Below, piece by piece: positions 33,672 to 42,172 of a stretch of DNA of 64,000 bases. Position 1 is the first letter of the stretch. Each line of letters opens with the position of its first letter. The stretch covers positions 1 through 64,000 of the forward strand of contig DATBLQ010000039.1 of NCBI GenBank assembly GCA_036555325.1, written 5' to 3'. A program made the position numbers and the translations under genes. The DNA is from DATBLQ01 sp036555325 (GTDB lineage: Bacteria > Pseudomonadota > Alphaproteobacteria > Rhizobiales > Aestuariivirgaceae). The notes beneath the pieces were generated by a model that was given only the letters and a program-made list of their open reading frames with translations, did no database searches and was not told where the DNA came from.

Positions 33672-34997
33672 ATGACGAAACCTATAAATTTCCACGAGCT
33701 CTCCCGCTTGTCATCCTCCGACCGCAGCCGGCTTATCCACCGCGCCGAGGCGGACTTGTCTGAGATCATGCCGAAGGTGCAGCGCATCATCGAAGACGTC
33801 AGAGCTCATGGCGACACTGCTCTCGCCCGTCTGGCGCGGGAACTCGATCACGCCGATCTGAATGAACGCGAACTGGCCGCTACGAAGGCGGATTTCGATG
33901 CGGCTGAGAAATCCCTGGAGCCGGAGCTTCTCGAAGCTATGCAGTTTGCGGCGAACTCCATCAGGCGTTTTCATGAGGATCAAATGCCCGGTGCGATGTG
34001 GCTCCATGAGATCCGTCCCGGCGCGTTTGTCGGAGACCGCATCCGGCCTATACCCTCTGTCGCCTGCTACGTGCCCCGCGGTAAGGGAGCCTTCCCGAGC
34101 GTGGCGCTGATGACCACGATTCCGGCAAAGGTCGCCAAGGTCGCGGATGTTGCCATTCTGACGCCGCCCGGTAACGATGGAAAAATCGATGCTGCCACTC
34201 TGGTGGCTGCTCGTCTGGCCGGCGTCGATCGTGTTTATAAGGCCGGCGGGGCTCAGGCCGTGGCCGCCGCGGCCTATGGCACCCGCACTATTCCCAAATT
34301 CGCCAAGCTGCTCGGTCCCGGCAGCCCCTGGGTGTCAGCCGCCAAACGCCTTCTCGCCCATCTCATAGACACCGGAACGCCGGCGGGACCGAGCGAACTG
34401 ATTGTGCTTGCCGACGAAACTGCCGATGGTCGCATTGCCGGTCTTGACTTGCTCATTGAGGCTGAGCATGGCGCCGACAGCTCTGCCTATCTCCTCACCT
34501 GGAGCAGAGCCGTTGCCGAAAGCGCAATGCAGGCTATTCCCGAATACTGGAAGAAGATGGGTCCCCAGCGGGTCGCCTTTTCCTCAGCGGTGCTTTCAGG
34601 TCCGGTAGGAGGCATTCTCCTCGCACGCGATATGGAGCAAGCGATCGAGTTCGTGAACGACTATGCCCCCGAGCACTTGGAAATACTTTCCAAGGAGCCG
34701 TTCCAGTATCTTGGACGGATCGAGAATGCCGGCGAAATCCTCCTTGGCGCACACACGCCTGTAACCCTTGGAAATTATGTCTTAGGGCCAAACCACGTGC
34801 TTCCCACCAACGGTTGGGCGCGAACGGCATCCCCCTTGTCAGTTTTCGATTTCCTGAAACGCACCTCGCTCGCCTATGTCACGTCAACAGGATATGCAGA
34901 AGTTGCAAGGTACGCCCGTACGCTCGCGCGCTATGAGGGATTTGACGCCCACGCCAACGCGTTGTCCCCTATCCGCGATGCGATCCTGCGCGGTTGA
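33672..34997 (+). CDS. Histidinol-dehydrogenase-like enzyme, possibly sulfopropanediol dehydrogenase
   Basis: The 441-residue protein belongs to the HisD family, which oxidises an alcohol to an acid in two NAD-dependent steps. The catalytic pair Glu334-His335 (YAPEHLEI) is kept, as are His266 and His427, equivalents of zinc ligands His262 and His419 of E. coli HisD. The other two zinc-ligand positions differ: Gln259 is Glu263 here (IEAEHG) and Asp360 is Asn368 (LGNYVLGPNHVLP). With an SDR, a hydroxyacid dehydrogenase and a TauT-type importer alongside and no other his gene, it is unlikely to be the biosynthetic HisD. HpsN (dihydroxypropanesulfonate 3-dehydrogenase) is a known HisD relative in such settings; this assignment is inference. 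Confidence 0.75.
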   Translation: MTKPINFHELSRLSSSDRSRLIHRAEADLSEIMPKVQRIIEDVRAHGDTALARLARELDHADLNERELAATKADFDAAEKSLEPELLEAMQFAANSIRRFHEDQMPGAMWLHEIRPGAFVGDRIRPIPSVACYVPRGKGAFPSVALMTTIPAKVAKVADVAILTPPGNDGKIDAATLVAARLAGVDRVYKAGGAQAVAAAAYGTRTIPKFAKLLGPGSPWVSAAKRLLAHLIDTGTPAGPSELIVLADETADGRIAGLDLLIEAEHGADSSAYLLTWSRAVAESAMQAIPEYWKKMGPQRVAFSSAVLSGPVGGILLARDMEQAIEFVNDYAPEHLEILSKEPFQYLGRIENAGEILLGAHTPVTLGNYVLGPNHVLPTNGWARTASPLSVFDFLKRTSLAYVTSTGYAEVARYARTLARYEGFDAHANALSPIRDAILRG

Positions 34998-35077
34998 CAC
35001 GTGCCCCGGCACCTTCACTATGTCTTGACGTCGAATTTGTGGGGGATGGTCTACTGGCAGAAAAAGGGAGGACATCA

Positions 35078-36085
35078 ATGACAACTATGATCGACCGCCG
35101 ACGGGTTCTTGCGGCGGCTGGCTCCATTCTATTGGTCGGACGGACCGGAAATGCCTTTGCTCAGGACATTCCCGGCTCACCGGAACCCGGCCCCATCAAA
35201 ATGGGCATCGAGCCGTGGTTGGGCTACGGTTTATGGCACATCGCCGCCAAGAAAGGGTTGTTCAAGGCGCGCGGTTTGGAATCTGTTGAAATAATCAATT
35301 TCACGACCGACGCCGAGATTAATGCAGCACTCGCTGCCGGACAGCTTCAGTGCGGCAATATTGCCACCCACACCGCCATGGCATTTGCCGCCGCCGGTCT
35401 GCCGATCAAGATTGTTGCACTCCTCGATGTATCCATGACGGCAGATGCGATCATCACCGCCGGGGATGTCAGGTCGGTTCCCGAGCTCAAAGGAAAGCAA
35501 ATAGCCTTCGAGGAGGGAACCACCAGCGACATTCTTCTAAACTACGCTCTGTCACAAAACGGAATGACAATTTCAGATATTGAGAAAGTGCCCATGCCAG
35601 CGGCCGACGCGGGAACTGCGCTGATCGCCGGAAAAGTACCAGTGGCGGTAACCTATGAGCCATATATCAGCCTGGCCAAGGCTCAATCCGACAAGGTGAG
35701 CTTGCTTTACTCCGCCGGCGAAAATCCAGGCTTGATCTCGGATGTCTTTATCGTTCGCGATGAATTCCTGGCCGGGAAGCCCGGTCAGATCGTCGCCCTT
35801 CTGAAGACATGGGAGGATGCACTCGCTGCCTACAATGCCGACACCACCGAAGGACGTGCGATCATCGCCGAAGCAGTTGGCGCCAAGCCCGAAGACCTCG
35901 CCACAGCCTTCGACGGTGTCAAATACTTTTCGCTGGACGAAAACAAGACTCAATTCGGCGGCGATTTCCTCAACAAGGTTGTCCCCGAGGTCGAAGCTGC
36001 AGCGACCAAGGCGGGCCTTTTGACCAAGGATATCGACCTCGCAACCTTGATGGATGGCCGCTTTATCGATGCCGCCGTCAAATAG
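35078..36085 (+). CDS. NitT/TauT-type ABC transporter substrate-binding protein
   Basis: The 335-residue periplasmic binding protein has an export signal with a twin-arginine-like RRR (MIDRRRVLAAAGSILLVG, cleavage near NAFAQD) and a type II binding-protein fold beginning KMGIEPWLGYGLWHIAAKKG. NitT/TauT proteins bind sulfonates, nitrate, bicarbonate or related anions. GGGAGG lies six bases before the ATG at 35078. The permease gene overlaps its 3' end. It should define the substrate of the operon. Confidence 0.88.
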   Translation: MTTMIDRRRVLAAAGSILLVGRTGNAFAQDIPGSPEPGPIKMGIEPWLGYGLWHIAAKKGLFKARGLESVEIINFTTDAEINAALAAGQLQCGNIATHTAMAFAAAGLPIKIVALLDVSMTADAIITAGDVRSVPELKGKQIAFEEGTTSDILLNYALSQNGMTISDIEKVPMPAADAGTALIAGKVPVAVTYEPYISLAKAQSDKVSLLYSAGENPGLISDVFIVRDEFLAGKPGQIVALLKTWEDALAAYNADTTEGRAIIAEAVGAKPEDLATAFDGVKYFSLDENKTQFGGDFLNKVVPEVEAAATKAGLLTKDIDLATLMDGRFIDAAVK

Positions 36086-36914
36086 CACACGCGGTCGGGC
36101 GGGTGGCTCCAGTCACCCGCCTGAAAGGCGGCCCATTTTTGCGCTCACGACCCGCTTGTCTGCGTTTGAATTCACCCTGATTGCGGCATTTGTTTTTGTG
36201 GTGTTGGCGATCCTTTGGTGGCTCGCCGCTGCGTTACAACTTGTCCCGCCTCTTTTCCTGCCATCCCCTCGCGCAGTTCTGGCGCGTCTCTTCGAGCTAG
36301 GGCGATCCGGCAAGCTTATGACGGACACGCTCGTCAGCGTGTATCGCATCACGGTGGGTTTTCTCATATCCACGGTGCTTGCCCTGCCGATCGGCGTGCT
36401 GATCGGTTCCTATCGCGTTTGGGAAGCGGCAATTGAGCCGCTGGTGGACTTCGTCCGCTACATGCCGGTGGTCGCCTTTGTGCCCTTGACGATCCTGTGG
36501 ACCGGCACGGGCGACGCCCAGAAATTTTTGATCATCTGGATCGGCACGTTCTTTCAGCAGGTGTTGCTGATCATGGACAACGTCAAAACTGTTCCCCGCG
36601 AATTCATCAATCTTGGCCGGACATTGGCGATGCCTGGAGCAAGGATTCTGACCAGGATAATCCTTCCCTCTGCCCTGCCCTCCATATGGGACTCCATGAG
36701 AATAAGCCTTGGCTGGGCGTGGACCTGGCTTGTCGTTGCCGAACTGGTGGCGGCAACATCGGGGCTTGGCTACCGCATCACGACCGCCCAGCGCTTTTTC
36801 CAGACCGATACGATTTTCGGCTACTTGTTGCTGCTTGGACTTCTCGGTTTGGTCACAGACCAAGCGATGAAGTTCGCCGGCCGGCGCCTGTTTCGTTATC
36901 TGGAGGTTCGCTAG
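36069..36914 (+). CDS. NitT/TauT-type ABC transporter permease
   Basis: About 281 residues with six membrane segments and the cytoplasmic EAA-type loop LGRTLAMPGARILTRIILPS that docks the ATPase. Segment sequences such as LPIGVLIGSYRVWEAAIEPL are typical of SsuC/TauC-like permeases. The start may be ATG 36069 or ATG 36054, both inside the end of the binding-protein gene, indicating coupling. Its stop overlaps the GTG of the ATPase gene by one base. Confidence 0.9.
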   Translation: MPPSNSTRGRAGGSSHPPERRPIFALTTRLSAFEFTLIAAFVFVVLAILWWLAAALQLVPPLFLPSPRAVLARLFELGRSGKLMTDTLVSVYRITVGFLISTVLALPIGVLIGSYRVWEAAIEPLVDFVRYMPVVAFVPLTILWTGTGDAQKFLIIWIGTFFQQVLLIMDNVKTVPREFINLGRTLAMPGARILTRIILPSALPSIWDSMRISLGWAWTWLVVAELVAATSGLGYRITTAQRFFQTDTIFGYLLLLGLLGLVTDQAMKFAGRRLFRYLEVR

Positions 36915-37711
36915 TGGACGCTCCAAAACTCATCATTGCAGGTGTTACCAAGACATTCCACGGCGATCGTGACGATATTGTCGCCCTTTCCGGAGTGGAT
37001 CTGGAAATCGGTGAAAATGAATTCGTTTCGTTGGTCGGAACTTCCGGCTGCGGAAAATCGACGCTGTTGATGATCGTCGCGGGGCTCGAATCTGCTTCCT
37101 CAGGGGAAGTTACGATCGATGGCTCCCGCGTCTCTGCCCCCGGGCTCGATCGGGGGGTCGTATTTCAAACCTACACCCTGCTTCCCTGGCTTACCGCTCT
37201 CGGAAACGTCGAGTTTGCCCTACGAGCTGCCGGCGAAGATGGTGCTGAAGCACGTCGCATTGCCCTTGACCACCTCTCGCTTGTTGGCCTGCGGGATTTT
37301 GCCTCTGCTTTTCCCGTCCAGTTGTCGGGCGGTATGAAGCAGCGGGTTGCCATTGCTCGTGCGCTTTCCTATCGCCCGAAGATGCTCGTCATGGATGAGC
37401 CATTTGGGGCGCTCGATGCGTTGACGCGTCAGCACATGCAGGAGCTGCTCACCCGCATCTGGGAGCATCATCGTCTGACCGTGCTTTTTGTCACCCATGA
37501 TGTCGAGGAGGCCGTGTACATGTCGGACCGGGTGGCCGTTATGACCAACCGGCCAGGACGCATAAAGACCATCGTAGAGATCGATCTTCCGCGTCCGCGC
37601 AATTACAATATGATCGGGACCCCACCCTTTGCCCAGCGGCAGCGCAGGGTGCTTGACGAAATTCGTTCCGAATCGATTGAGATTGCGGCTCTTGGTGAAA
37701 CGACAGGCTGA
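36914..37711 (+). CDS. NitT/TauT-type ABC transporter ATP-binding protein
   Basis: The 265-residue ATPase has Walker A GTSGCGKST at about 42-50, Q-loop FQTYTLLPWLT, signature LSGGMKQRVAIARAL at about 138, Walker B MLVMDEP and the H-loop THD. It powers uptake by the adjacent permease. The GTG at 36914 shares a base with the permease stop and has GGAGG seven bases upstream. An open frame continues upstream inside the permease gene but is a shadow. It is the last gene of the operon. Confidence 0.92.
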   Translation: MDAPKLIIAGVTKTFHGDRDDIVALSGVDLEIGENEFVSLVGTSGCGKSTLLMIVAGLESASSGEVTIDGSRVSAPGLDRGVVFQTYTLLPWLTALGNVEFALRAAGEDGAEARRIALDHLSLVGLRDFASAFPVQLSGGMKQRVAIARALSYRPKMLVMDEPFGALDALTRQHMQELLTRIWEHHRLTVLFVTHDVEEAVYMSDRVAVMTNRPGRIKTIVEIDLPRPRNYNMIGTPPFAQRQRRVLDEIRSESIEIAALGETTG

Positions 37712-37777
37712 CAAGTTCATGCCCGGCGGCGACTTCAATACACAGACGTAGAATGCCCAGCGCTTGCTTTTCGAGCA

Positions 37778-38503
37778 TCAATTCGCTGGGCTGAGCGACC
37801 CCGGCTGTTCTAGCGGCCTGCTTACCCCAGCGTCTTTTGAACCCGCCGAAAGTTTCTCGACTTCCAAGAGATCCCCGCTGAGCGCGCTGACTTTGATTGC
37901 GAACAATTTGCCATCGCGGCTGGCCGAGAAACGAAAGATCTCTCCCTCGCAGCTTTTTGCTTCGACGTTAACAAAGGCGTATTTTCTAACTGTCGCCTTG
38001 GCCTTCTCGCACTTGGGAGTCGTAACAACCGCCCTCATCTCCAAATCGTTCAGATCGGGTGCGTTTGTCGTTTCAAGGTTCTCCGGCAAGTTCGCTGGGG
38101 GTTGCGCCTGATTGTCGGGGATGAGGTTGCCTCGCTCGTTTGACAATTCCGTCTCCCGGACCGGCGCATCCTTGCTGATCGTTTCCGGCGTCGGAGAGTT
38201 CCCCGAGGGTGCTTGCTCGCCGCTTCCAAACAGATTGGCGACTGTTCCGGTAATCTGCTGCTTGATCTTGCGGACGCCGCTTATTGCGGCGGAAGTTGTG
38301 TTTTTGACCTTTCGTTTGGCGGCCGCCACGGGTTTGAGCTTCTTTCGCTGTTGATCCTTCCTCGCCTCGGCCATGGCACGCTCGTTCACCACGTAGTAGC
38401 GGGAAAAGTTGTTTGCCGCGTTTGCTTCGAAGGATGGAATTGCCAGAAGGTGAAAAGCGCCCGCCACGAGAATCGCCAACGCTGCGCCACTGCGATAGGT
38501 CAT
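37778..38503 (-). CDS. Hypothetical exported protein with PepSY-like C-terminus
   Basis: A 241-residue protein not assigned to a named family. It has a signal peptide (residues 1-29, ending EANA), a basic Lys/Arg-rich segment at about 48-85, a proline- and asparagine-rich linker, and a compact C-terminal domain (about 150-225) with two cysteines (KCEKAKATVRKYAFVNVEAK then CEGE) and the sequence FAIKVSALSGDLLEVEKL, which recalls PepSY-type repeats. The cysteines may form a disulfide in the periplasm. It converges on the ABC operon. Confidence 0.65.
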   Translation of the reverse strand: MTYRSGAALAILVAGAFHLLAIPSFEANAANNFSRYYVVNERAMAEARKDQQRKKLKPVAAAKRKVKNTTSAAISGVRKIKQQITGTVANLFGSGEQAPSGNSPTPETISKDAPVRETELSNERGNLIPDNQAQPPANLPENLETTNAPDLNDLEMRAVVTTPKCEKAKATVRKYAFVNVEAKSCEGEIFRFSASRDGKLFAIKVSALSGDLLEVEKLSAGSKDAGVSRPLEQPGSLSPAN

Positions 38504-38781
38504 CGCGCCACGCTCCCTCTCCTACGATTCCGTCCCCTGGTATCATTCATCCCCCCTTGGATGGCAATACGATGACCTTGCAACCCGGAAGGGCTTTCGG
38601 TACGAAATCCAAAGGGTTAGCATGCACGATTGTCTTGGGCGGTACCGAGGCATTTCCCTAACAGCTCATCGATTTTGTAAGGTTAACTGGCTCAGGCTGG
38701 TCAATGCGGTCGTATGCGCGCAGATAAGAGGTGGCACATTAAGCCAATTTGATAGTAGCTTTTTCAGCGGAAGGTCAGAAC

Positions 38782-39543
38782 GTGCGTAACGGTAGTCTTT
38801 CAAAGGAACAAATTCATAGTTTTCACCGCGACGGCTTCTTGTTGCTCCGAGGATTTTTTCAACCCGATGAAGCTTTGGAAATTGCCCAATGGGCCGATGA
38901 ACTGGCGGGGCTTCCCGAGACGCCGGGGAAACAGATGATGTATTTCGAGTCCAGCAAGACAAACGGCGCCCGCATCCTCAATCGAATTGAAAACTTTTAT
39001 CCCTACCATCAATCCTTTCGCGACCTCCTTGATTCGGCCAGGCTGCGTGAAAGCTCGGGCCAGTTGTTCGGTGAAGAAGCCGTCCTGTTCAAGGAAAAGA
39101 TCAATTTCAAATTGCCCGGCGGTGACGGCTTCAAGCCACACCAAGACGTGGCGGCAGGCTGGTCTCGCTACGGAACATTGCACATATCAGCCTTGCTGTG
39201 CATCGATGAAGCGACCATTGAAAATGGATGCCTCGAGTTGGTTCGGGGTTTTCACAGCCGCGGCATGATTGGACATGAGTGGACGCCCTTGAGCGAGGCA
39301 GATTTGGGAGGCATGCGCTTTGAGCCATATCCCACGCAACCGGGTGATGTAATCTTTTTTGATTCCTATGCTCCCCACGCTTCCGGGCCGAATCTAACCG
39401 AGAAGCGCCGCCGCCTACTTTATGCCACCTATGGAAAGGTCTCCGATGGCGATCAGCGGGAGCGCTATTATAGCGATAAGCGCCAATCCTATCCACCTGA
39501 CTGCGAACGCCAGGCAGGAAAGGACTACGTTTTCAGAGTTTGA
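38782..39543 (+). CDS. Phytanoyl-CoA dioxygenase (PhyH) family protein
   Basis: The 253-residue protein is an Fe(II)/2-oxoglutarate-dependent oxygenase. Predicted iron ligands are His120 and Asp122 (KPHQDVAAGW) and His199 (APHASGPN); the 2-oxoglutarate arginine is probably in KRRRLLYATY. The family hydroxylates varied small molecules or acyl chains. The GTG at 38782 has GGAAGG seven bases upstream. It opens the glycan locus and its 3' end overlaps the convergent Stealth gene by 19 bases. A role in hydroxylating a glycan substituent or lipid is inferred from position only. Confidence 0.85.
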   Translation: MRNGSLSKEQIHSFHRDGFLLLRGFFQPDEALEIAQWADELAGLPETPGKQMMYFESSKTNGARILNRIENFYPYHQSFRDLLDSARLRESSGQLFGEEAVLFKEKINFKLPGGDGFKPHQDVAAGWSRYGTLHISALLCIDEATIENGCLELVRGFHSRGMIGHEWTPLSEADLGGMRFEPYPTQPGDVIFFDSYAPHASGPNLTEKRRRLLYATYGKVSDGDQRERYYSDKRQSYPPDCERQAGKDYVFRV

Positions 39544-40487
39544 CGCTCGAAGGCAGACGGCACTGGAAACCATTTGGCAAGGAAGCCACGCACCATCCGC
39601 TCCACGAGAGAATTGGGATTTGTTCCGAAATTGTCGTTGAGATTGCAGAATTTCGGACGAAACAGATCGGCCTTCATCAGTCGAAACGCGGTGAGCGGCA
39701 GGAAATTTTCCAACCCTGCGTACTGCGAACGGCGGCGCGTGACGCTGGGCGACATCGTCTCCCCTAATCCTTCCGCCTCAAGATAGTGCGGGTAAAGATA
39801 CTCCGGTGCGATATTGCTCCGGTCTCTGAAACGCGAAACCACGGTCTTGTCGAACAGGGCAGGCCACCGCGCCATCATGTTTTTCCAATGCTCAATATCG
39901 ATGAGCAAGGGGACGTAGTTGACATAGCTCCGCTGCGCCGACCCGTAGCTCTGGTCCAGCGCCGCATTGACATTGGCCAATGCCATATTCCAGGCGCTTG
40001 AATTGCGAGCTTTCGCAGCGTCGAGTGTCGGCGTCTGTTTCGAACGATGATAGACTTTGATTCTGCCGTCTTGAGCAGCGAAATCACTCATCGATACGGT
40101 GTTGAGAAACAAGATATCATCTTCCAAATAGAGGAACCTGCGCGAGACTCCGGGCAAGCGGTGAAGCTGGCTCACAATTGCAAAGGAATTGAACGTCGGA
40201 AGCAGTTGGGCATCCAATATTTCATCGTGATGGACAACCCTGATGCGCGGATGTTCGATATCGAGCCACGATGGAGTCTGAGGTCTGCACGTCACGATAT
40301 GAATTCGGCCAATCCAGGGTGCAAATTTCTCCACCGAGCGCAGGCTGAAACGCAGGAGATCCAGATTCTCGCGCGTGCGATTGGGATTTAGGTCACTTGC
40401 GGTTTGCGCATGCCGTTCCAGTTGCTCCCGGTAACCTGGAAACCGATCGTCAACCCAGGTATAGACAAGGTCGATGTTTTCCCGCAT
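39525..40487 (-). CDS. Stealth-family sugar-phosphate transferase
   Basis: About 320 residues with all Stealth regions: CR1 IDLVYTWVDD at the N-terminus, CR2 from RENLDLLRFSLRSVEKFAPW through FLYLEDDILFLN, CR3 around YVNYVPLLIDIEHWKNMMAR, and a CR4-like end (LNDNFGTNP). Stealth proteins transfer hexose-1-phosphate from a nucleotide sugar to a glycan, forming phosphodiester links, as in capsule polymerases and animal GNPTAB. The start is ATG 40487 or GTG 40502, neither with a clear ribosome-binding site. Confidence 0.88.
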   Translation of the reverse strand: MRENIDLVYTWVDDRFPGYREQLERHAQTASDLNPNRTRENLDLLRFSLRSVEKFAPWIGRIHIVTCRPQTPSWLDIEHPRIRVVHHDEILDAQLLPTFNSFAIVSQLHRLPGVSRRFLYLEDDILFLNTVSMSDFAAQDGRIKVYHRSKQTPTLDAAKARNSSAWNMALANVNAALDQSYGSAQRSYVNYVPLLIDIEHWKNMMARWPALFDKTVVSRFRDRSNIAPEYLYPHYLEAEGLGETMSPSVTRRRSQYAGLENFLPLTAFRLMKADLFRPKFCNLNDNFGTNPNSLVERMVRGFLAKWFPVPSAFERQTLKT

Positions 40488-40594
40488 GTGTCGAATCAGC
40501 ACGTAGTGTCAATTGGCAAACTAACAAAATCGACCATATCTAGCGCACCGTTTATGGAGATTGGGTGAGGTTTCATCAGATCGAGGTCTAAGAA

Positions 40595-42172
40595 GTGTCG
40601 GAAAACGTAAGCAAGCCACGCGTAATAGCACTTGGGCTAGACGGCTTTGACCCTGAGCTTGCTCACCGCTTTGTAGCGGAGGGTGAAATGCCGGCGCTCA
40701 AGAAACTCAAAGATAGCTGCGCAGTCTTCCCTCTTGACCATGGCGCGGATCGTCTTTCGGGGCTTGCTTGGGAACACGTCAGCACCGGACAAGGGCCACA
40801 AAAATCCGGCCGATGGTCAGCAGTCTCTTTTGATCCGATCCAATACGAGGTTTCTCAAACTCCCACATCCAACCCTCCCTTTACCGCCGGGCTTCCAATC
40901 AAAGCTGTCGTTTTTGACGCCCCCTATTTCGATCTATGCCGGGCTCCGAACACCCAGGGCCTCGTCAGCTGGGGGGCTCACGATCCTGGAACGCGCCCCC
41001 AATCGAACCCGCTCGAACTTGCTGATGAGCTGCGCACCCGATTTGGTGAATATGCCGGAAGGGACTACATCTACGCATTTACATGGCCCAATATCGCCCG
41101 CACGCAACATGCCGGCGAAGCTCTGGCCCGTGCAGTGGAGCAGCGCGCTGCAATTACCCGATGGCTCCTGACTCAACGCCTTACGAATTGGGATCTTGCT
41201 CTCGTCGTAATGAGCGAGTTTCATTCCATTATTGAACCAATGTGGCACGGGTTGGATCCTCACCATGCCTTGCATACCCATCCCAGCGCAGAGGCTTCAG
41301 ATGCCGCGGTACGCAAAGTATATCGGTCGGCAGACAAGTTTTTTGCCATGCTGACTGACCTCCATCCCGATGCAAGCATCGTTGCCTTCTCTATGCATGG
41401 CATGGGTCCCAACCATGCCGATGTTCCATCCATGCTGCTCCTTCCCGAGCTCTTATACCGACGTCGCTTCGGGCGGAGTTTGTTTCAGCCGCTACCCAGC
41501 TGGGAAAATGGCAACCCGCCGCTGTTGGAACCCGATCAGGTGTGGGAACCAACCGTGCTTTCGTGCCTTTGCCATAGTCGCCATGGCAAATTTGCAGCAC
41601 TTCGTCGTTTGCTTGGCATTGCCGACCAAATTGCTTCGCCCACCCACAATCTCGCCTGGATGCCTACTTCGCACTATGCTCGATATTGGCCGCGAATGGA
41701 TGCTTTCGCCCTTCCCAGCTTTTATGATGGGCGCATTCGGATAAATCTACGCGGCCGGGAAGGTCGCGGAAATGTCATCGAAAAAACCTACGACAAGATC
41801 TGCGACCAGCTAGAGACCATGCTCAAGGACTGCCGCGATGCGATCACGGGAGAGTATGCAGTCCGTCAAGTCATGCGGCGATCATTCAACGAAGCAATAG
41901 CGCTAAATACCACCGAAAGTGACATTCACGTGGTTTGGAATGGCCCCAGCCTTGGCCTAAACCATCCAAAGTTTGGTCGCATTGGACCGGCTCCGATTCG
42001 TCGGACCGGCGGGCATACGGGTGGACACGGCATTGCTTATATTCGTGATAGCCGATTGCGGAAGGGTTCTAGCTGTACGCGCTCCTCCTTTGACGTCGTC
42101 CCAACCATTCTGAGCATCCTTGGTTTGGAGAAGCCTTCGCACTTCTCAGGGAGGAGCATTCTTGCATCGTAA
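40595..42172 (+). CDS. Alkaline-phosphatase-superfamily phosphodiesterase/phosphotransferase-like protein
   Basis: The 525-residue protein begins VIALGLDGFDPELAHRFVAE, the metal-binding Asp segment of the type I phosphodiesterase/nucleotide pyrophosphatase family, with further metal-site candidates in SEFHSIIEPMWHG, FSMHGMGPNHAD and GGHTGGHGIAYI. No signal peptide is visible, so it is probably cytoplasmic. The usual Thr/Ser nucleophile may be in SGLAWEHVSTG at about residue 55. It could hydrolyse or transfer phospho- or sulfo-groups on a glycan precursor; the substrate is unknown. Its start is a GTG at 40595 with only a weak upstream AAG. Confidence 0.8.
   Translation: MSENVSKPRVIALGLDGFDPELAHRFVAEGEMPALKKLKDSCAVFPLDHGADRLSGLAWEHVSTGQGPQKSGRWSAVSFDPIQYEVSQTPTSNPPFTAGLPIKAVVFDAPYFDLCRAPNTQGLVSWGAHDPGTRPQSNPLELADELRTRFGEYAGRDYIYAFTWPNIARTQHAGEALARAVEQRAAITRWLLTQRLTNWDLALVVMSEFHSIIEPMWHGLDPHHALHTHPSAEASDAAVRKVYRSADKFFAMLTDLHPDASIVAFSMHGMGPNHADVPSMLLLPELLYRRRFGRSLFQPLPSWENGNPPLLEPDQVWEPTVLSCLCHSRHGKFAALRRLLGIADQIASPTHNLAWMPTSHYARYWPRMDAFALPSFYDGRIRINLRGREGRGNVIEKTYDKICDQLETMLKDCRDAITGEYAVRQVMRRSFNEAIALNTTESDIHVVWNGPSLGLNHPKFGRIGPAPIRRTGGHTGGHGIAYIRDSRLRKGSSCTRSSFDVVPTILSILGLEKPSHFSGRSILAS

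Noticed and set aside
36497..36913. N-terminal extension of the ABC ATPase frame into the permease gene
   Set aside because: The extension overlaps the permease in another frame and is not ATPase-like; a GTG with a good ribosome-binding site at 36914 gives a normal ATPase.
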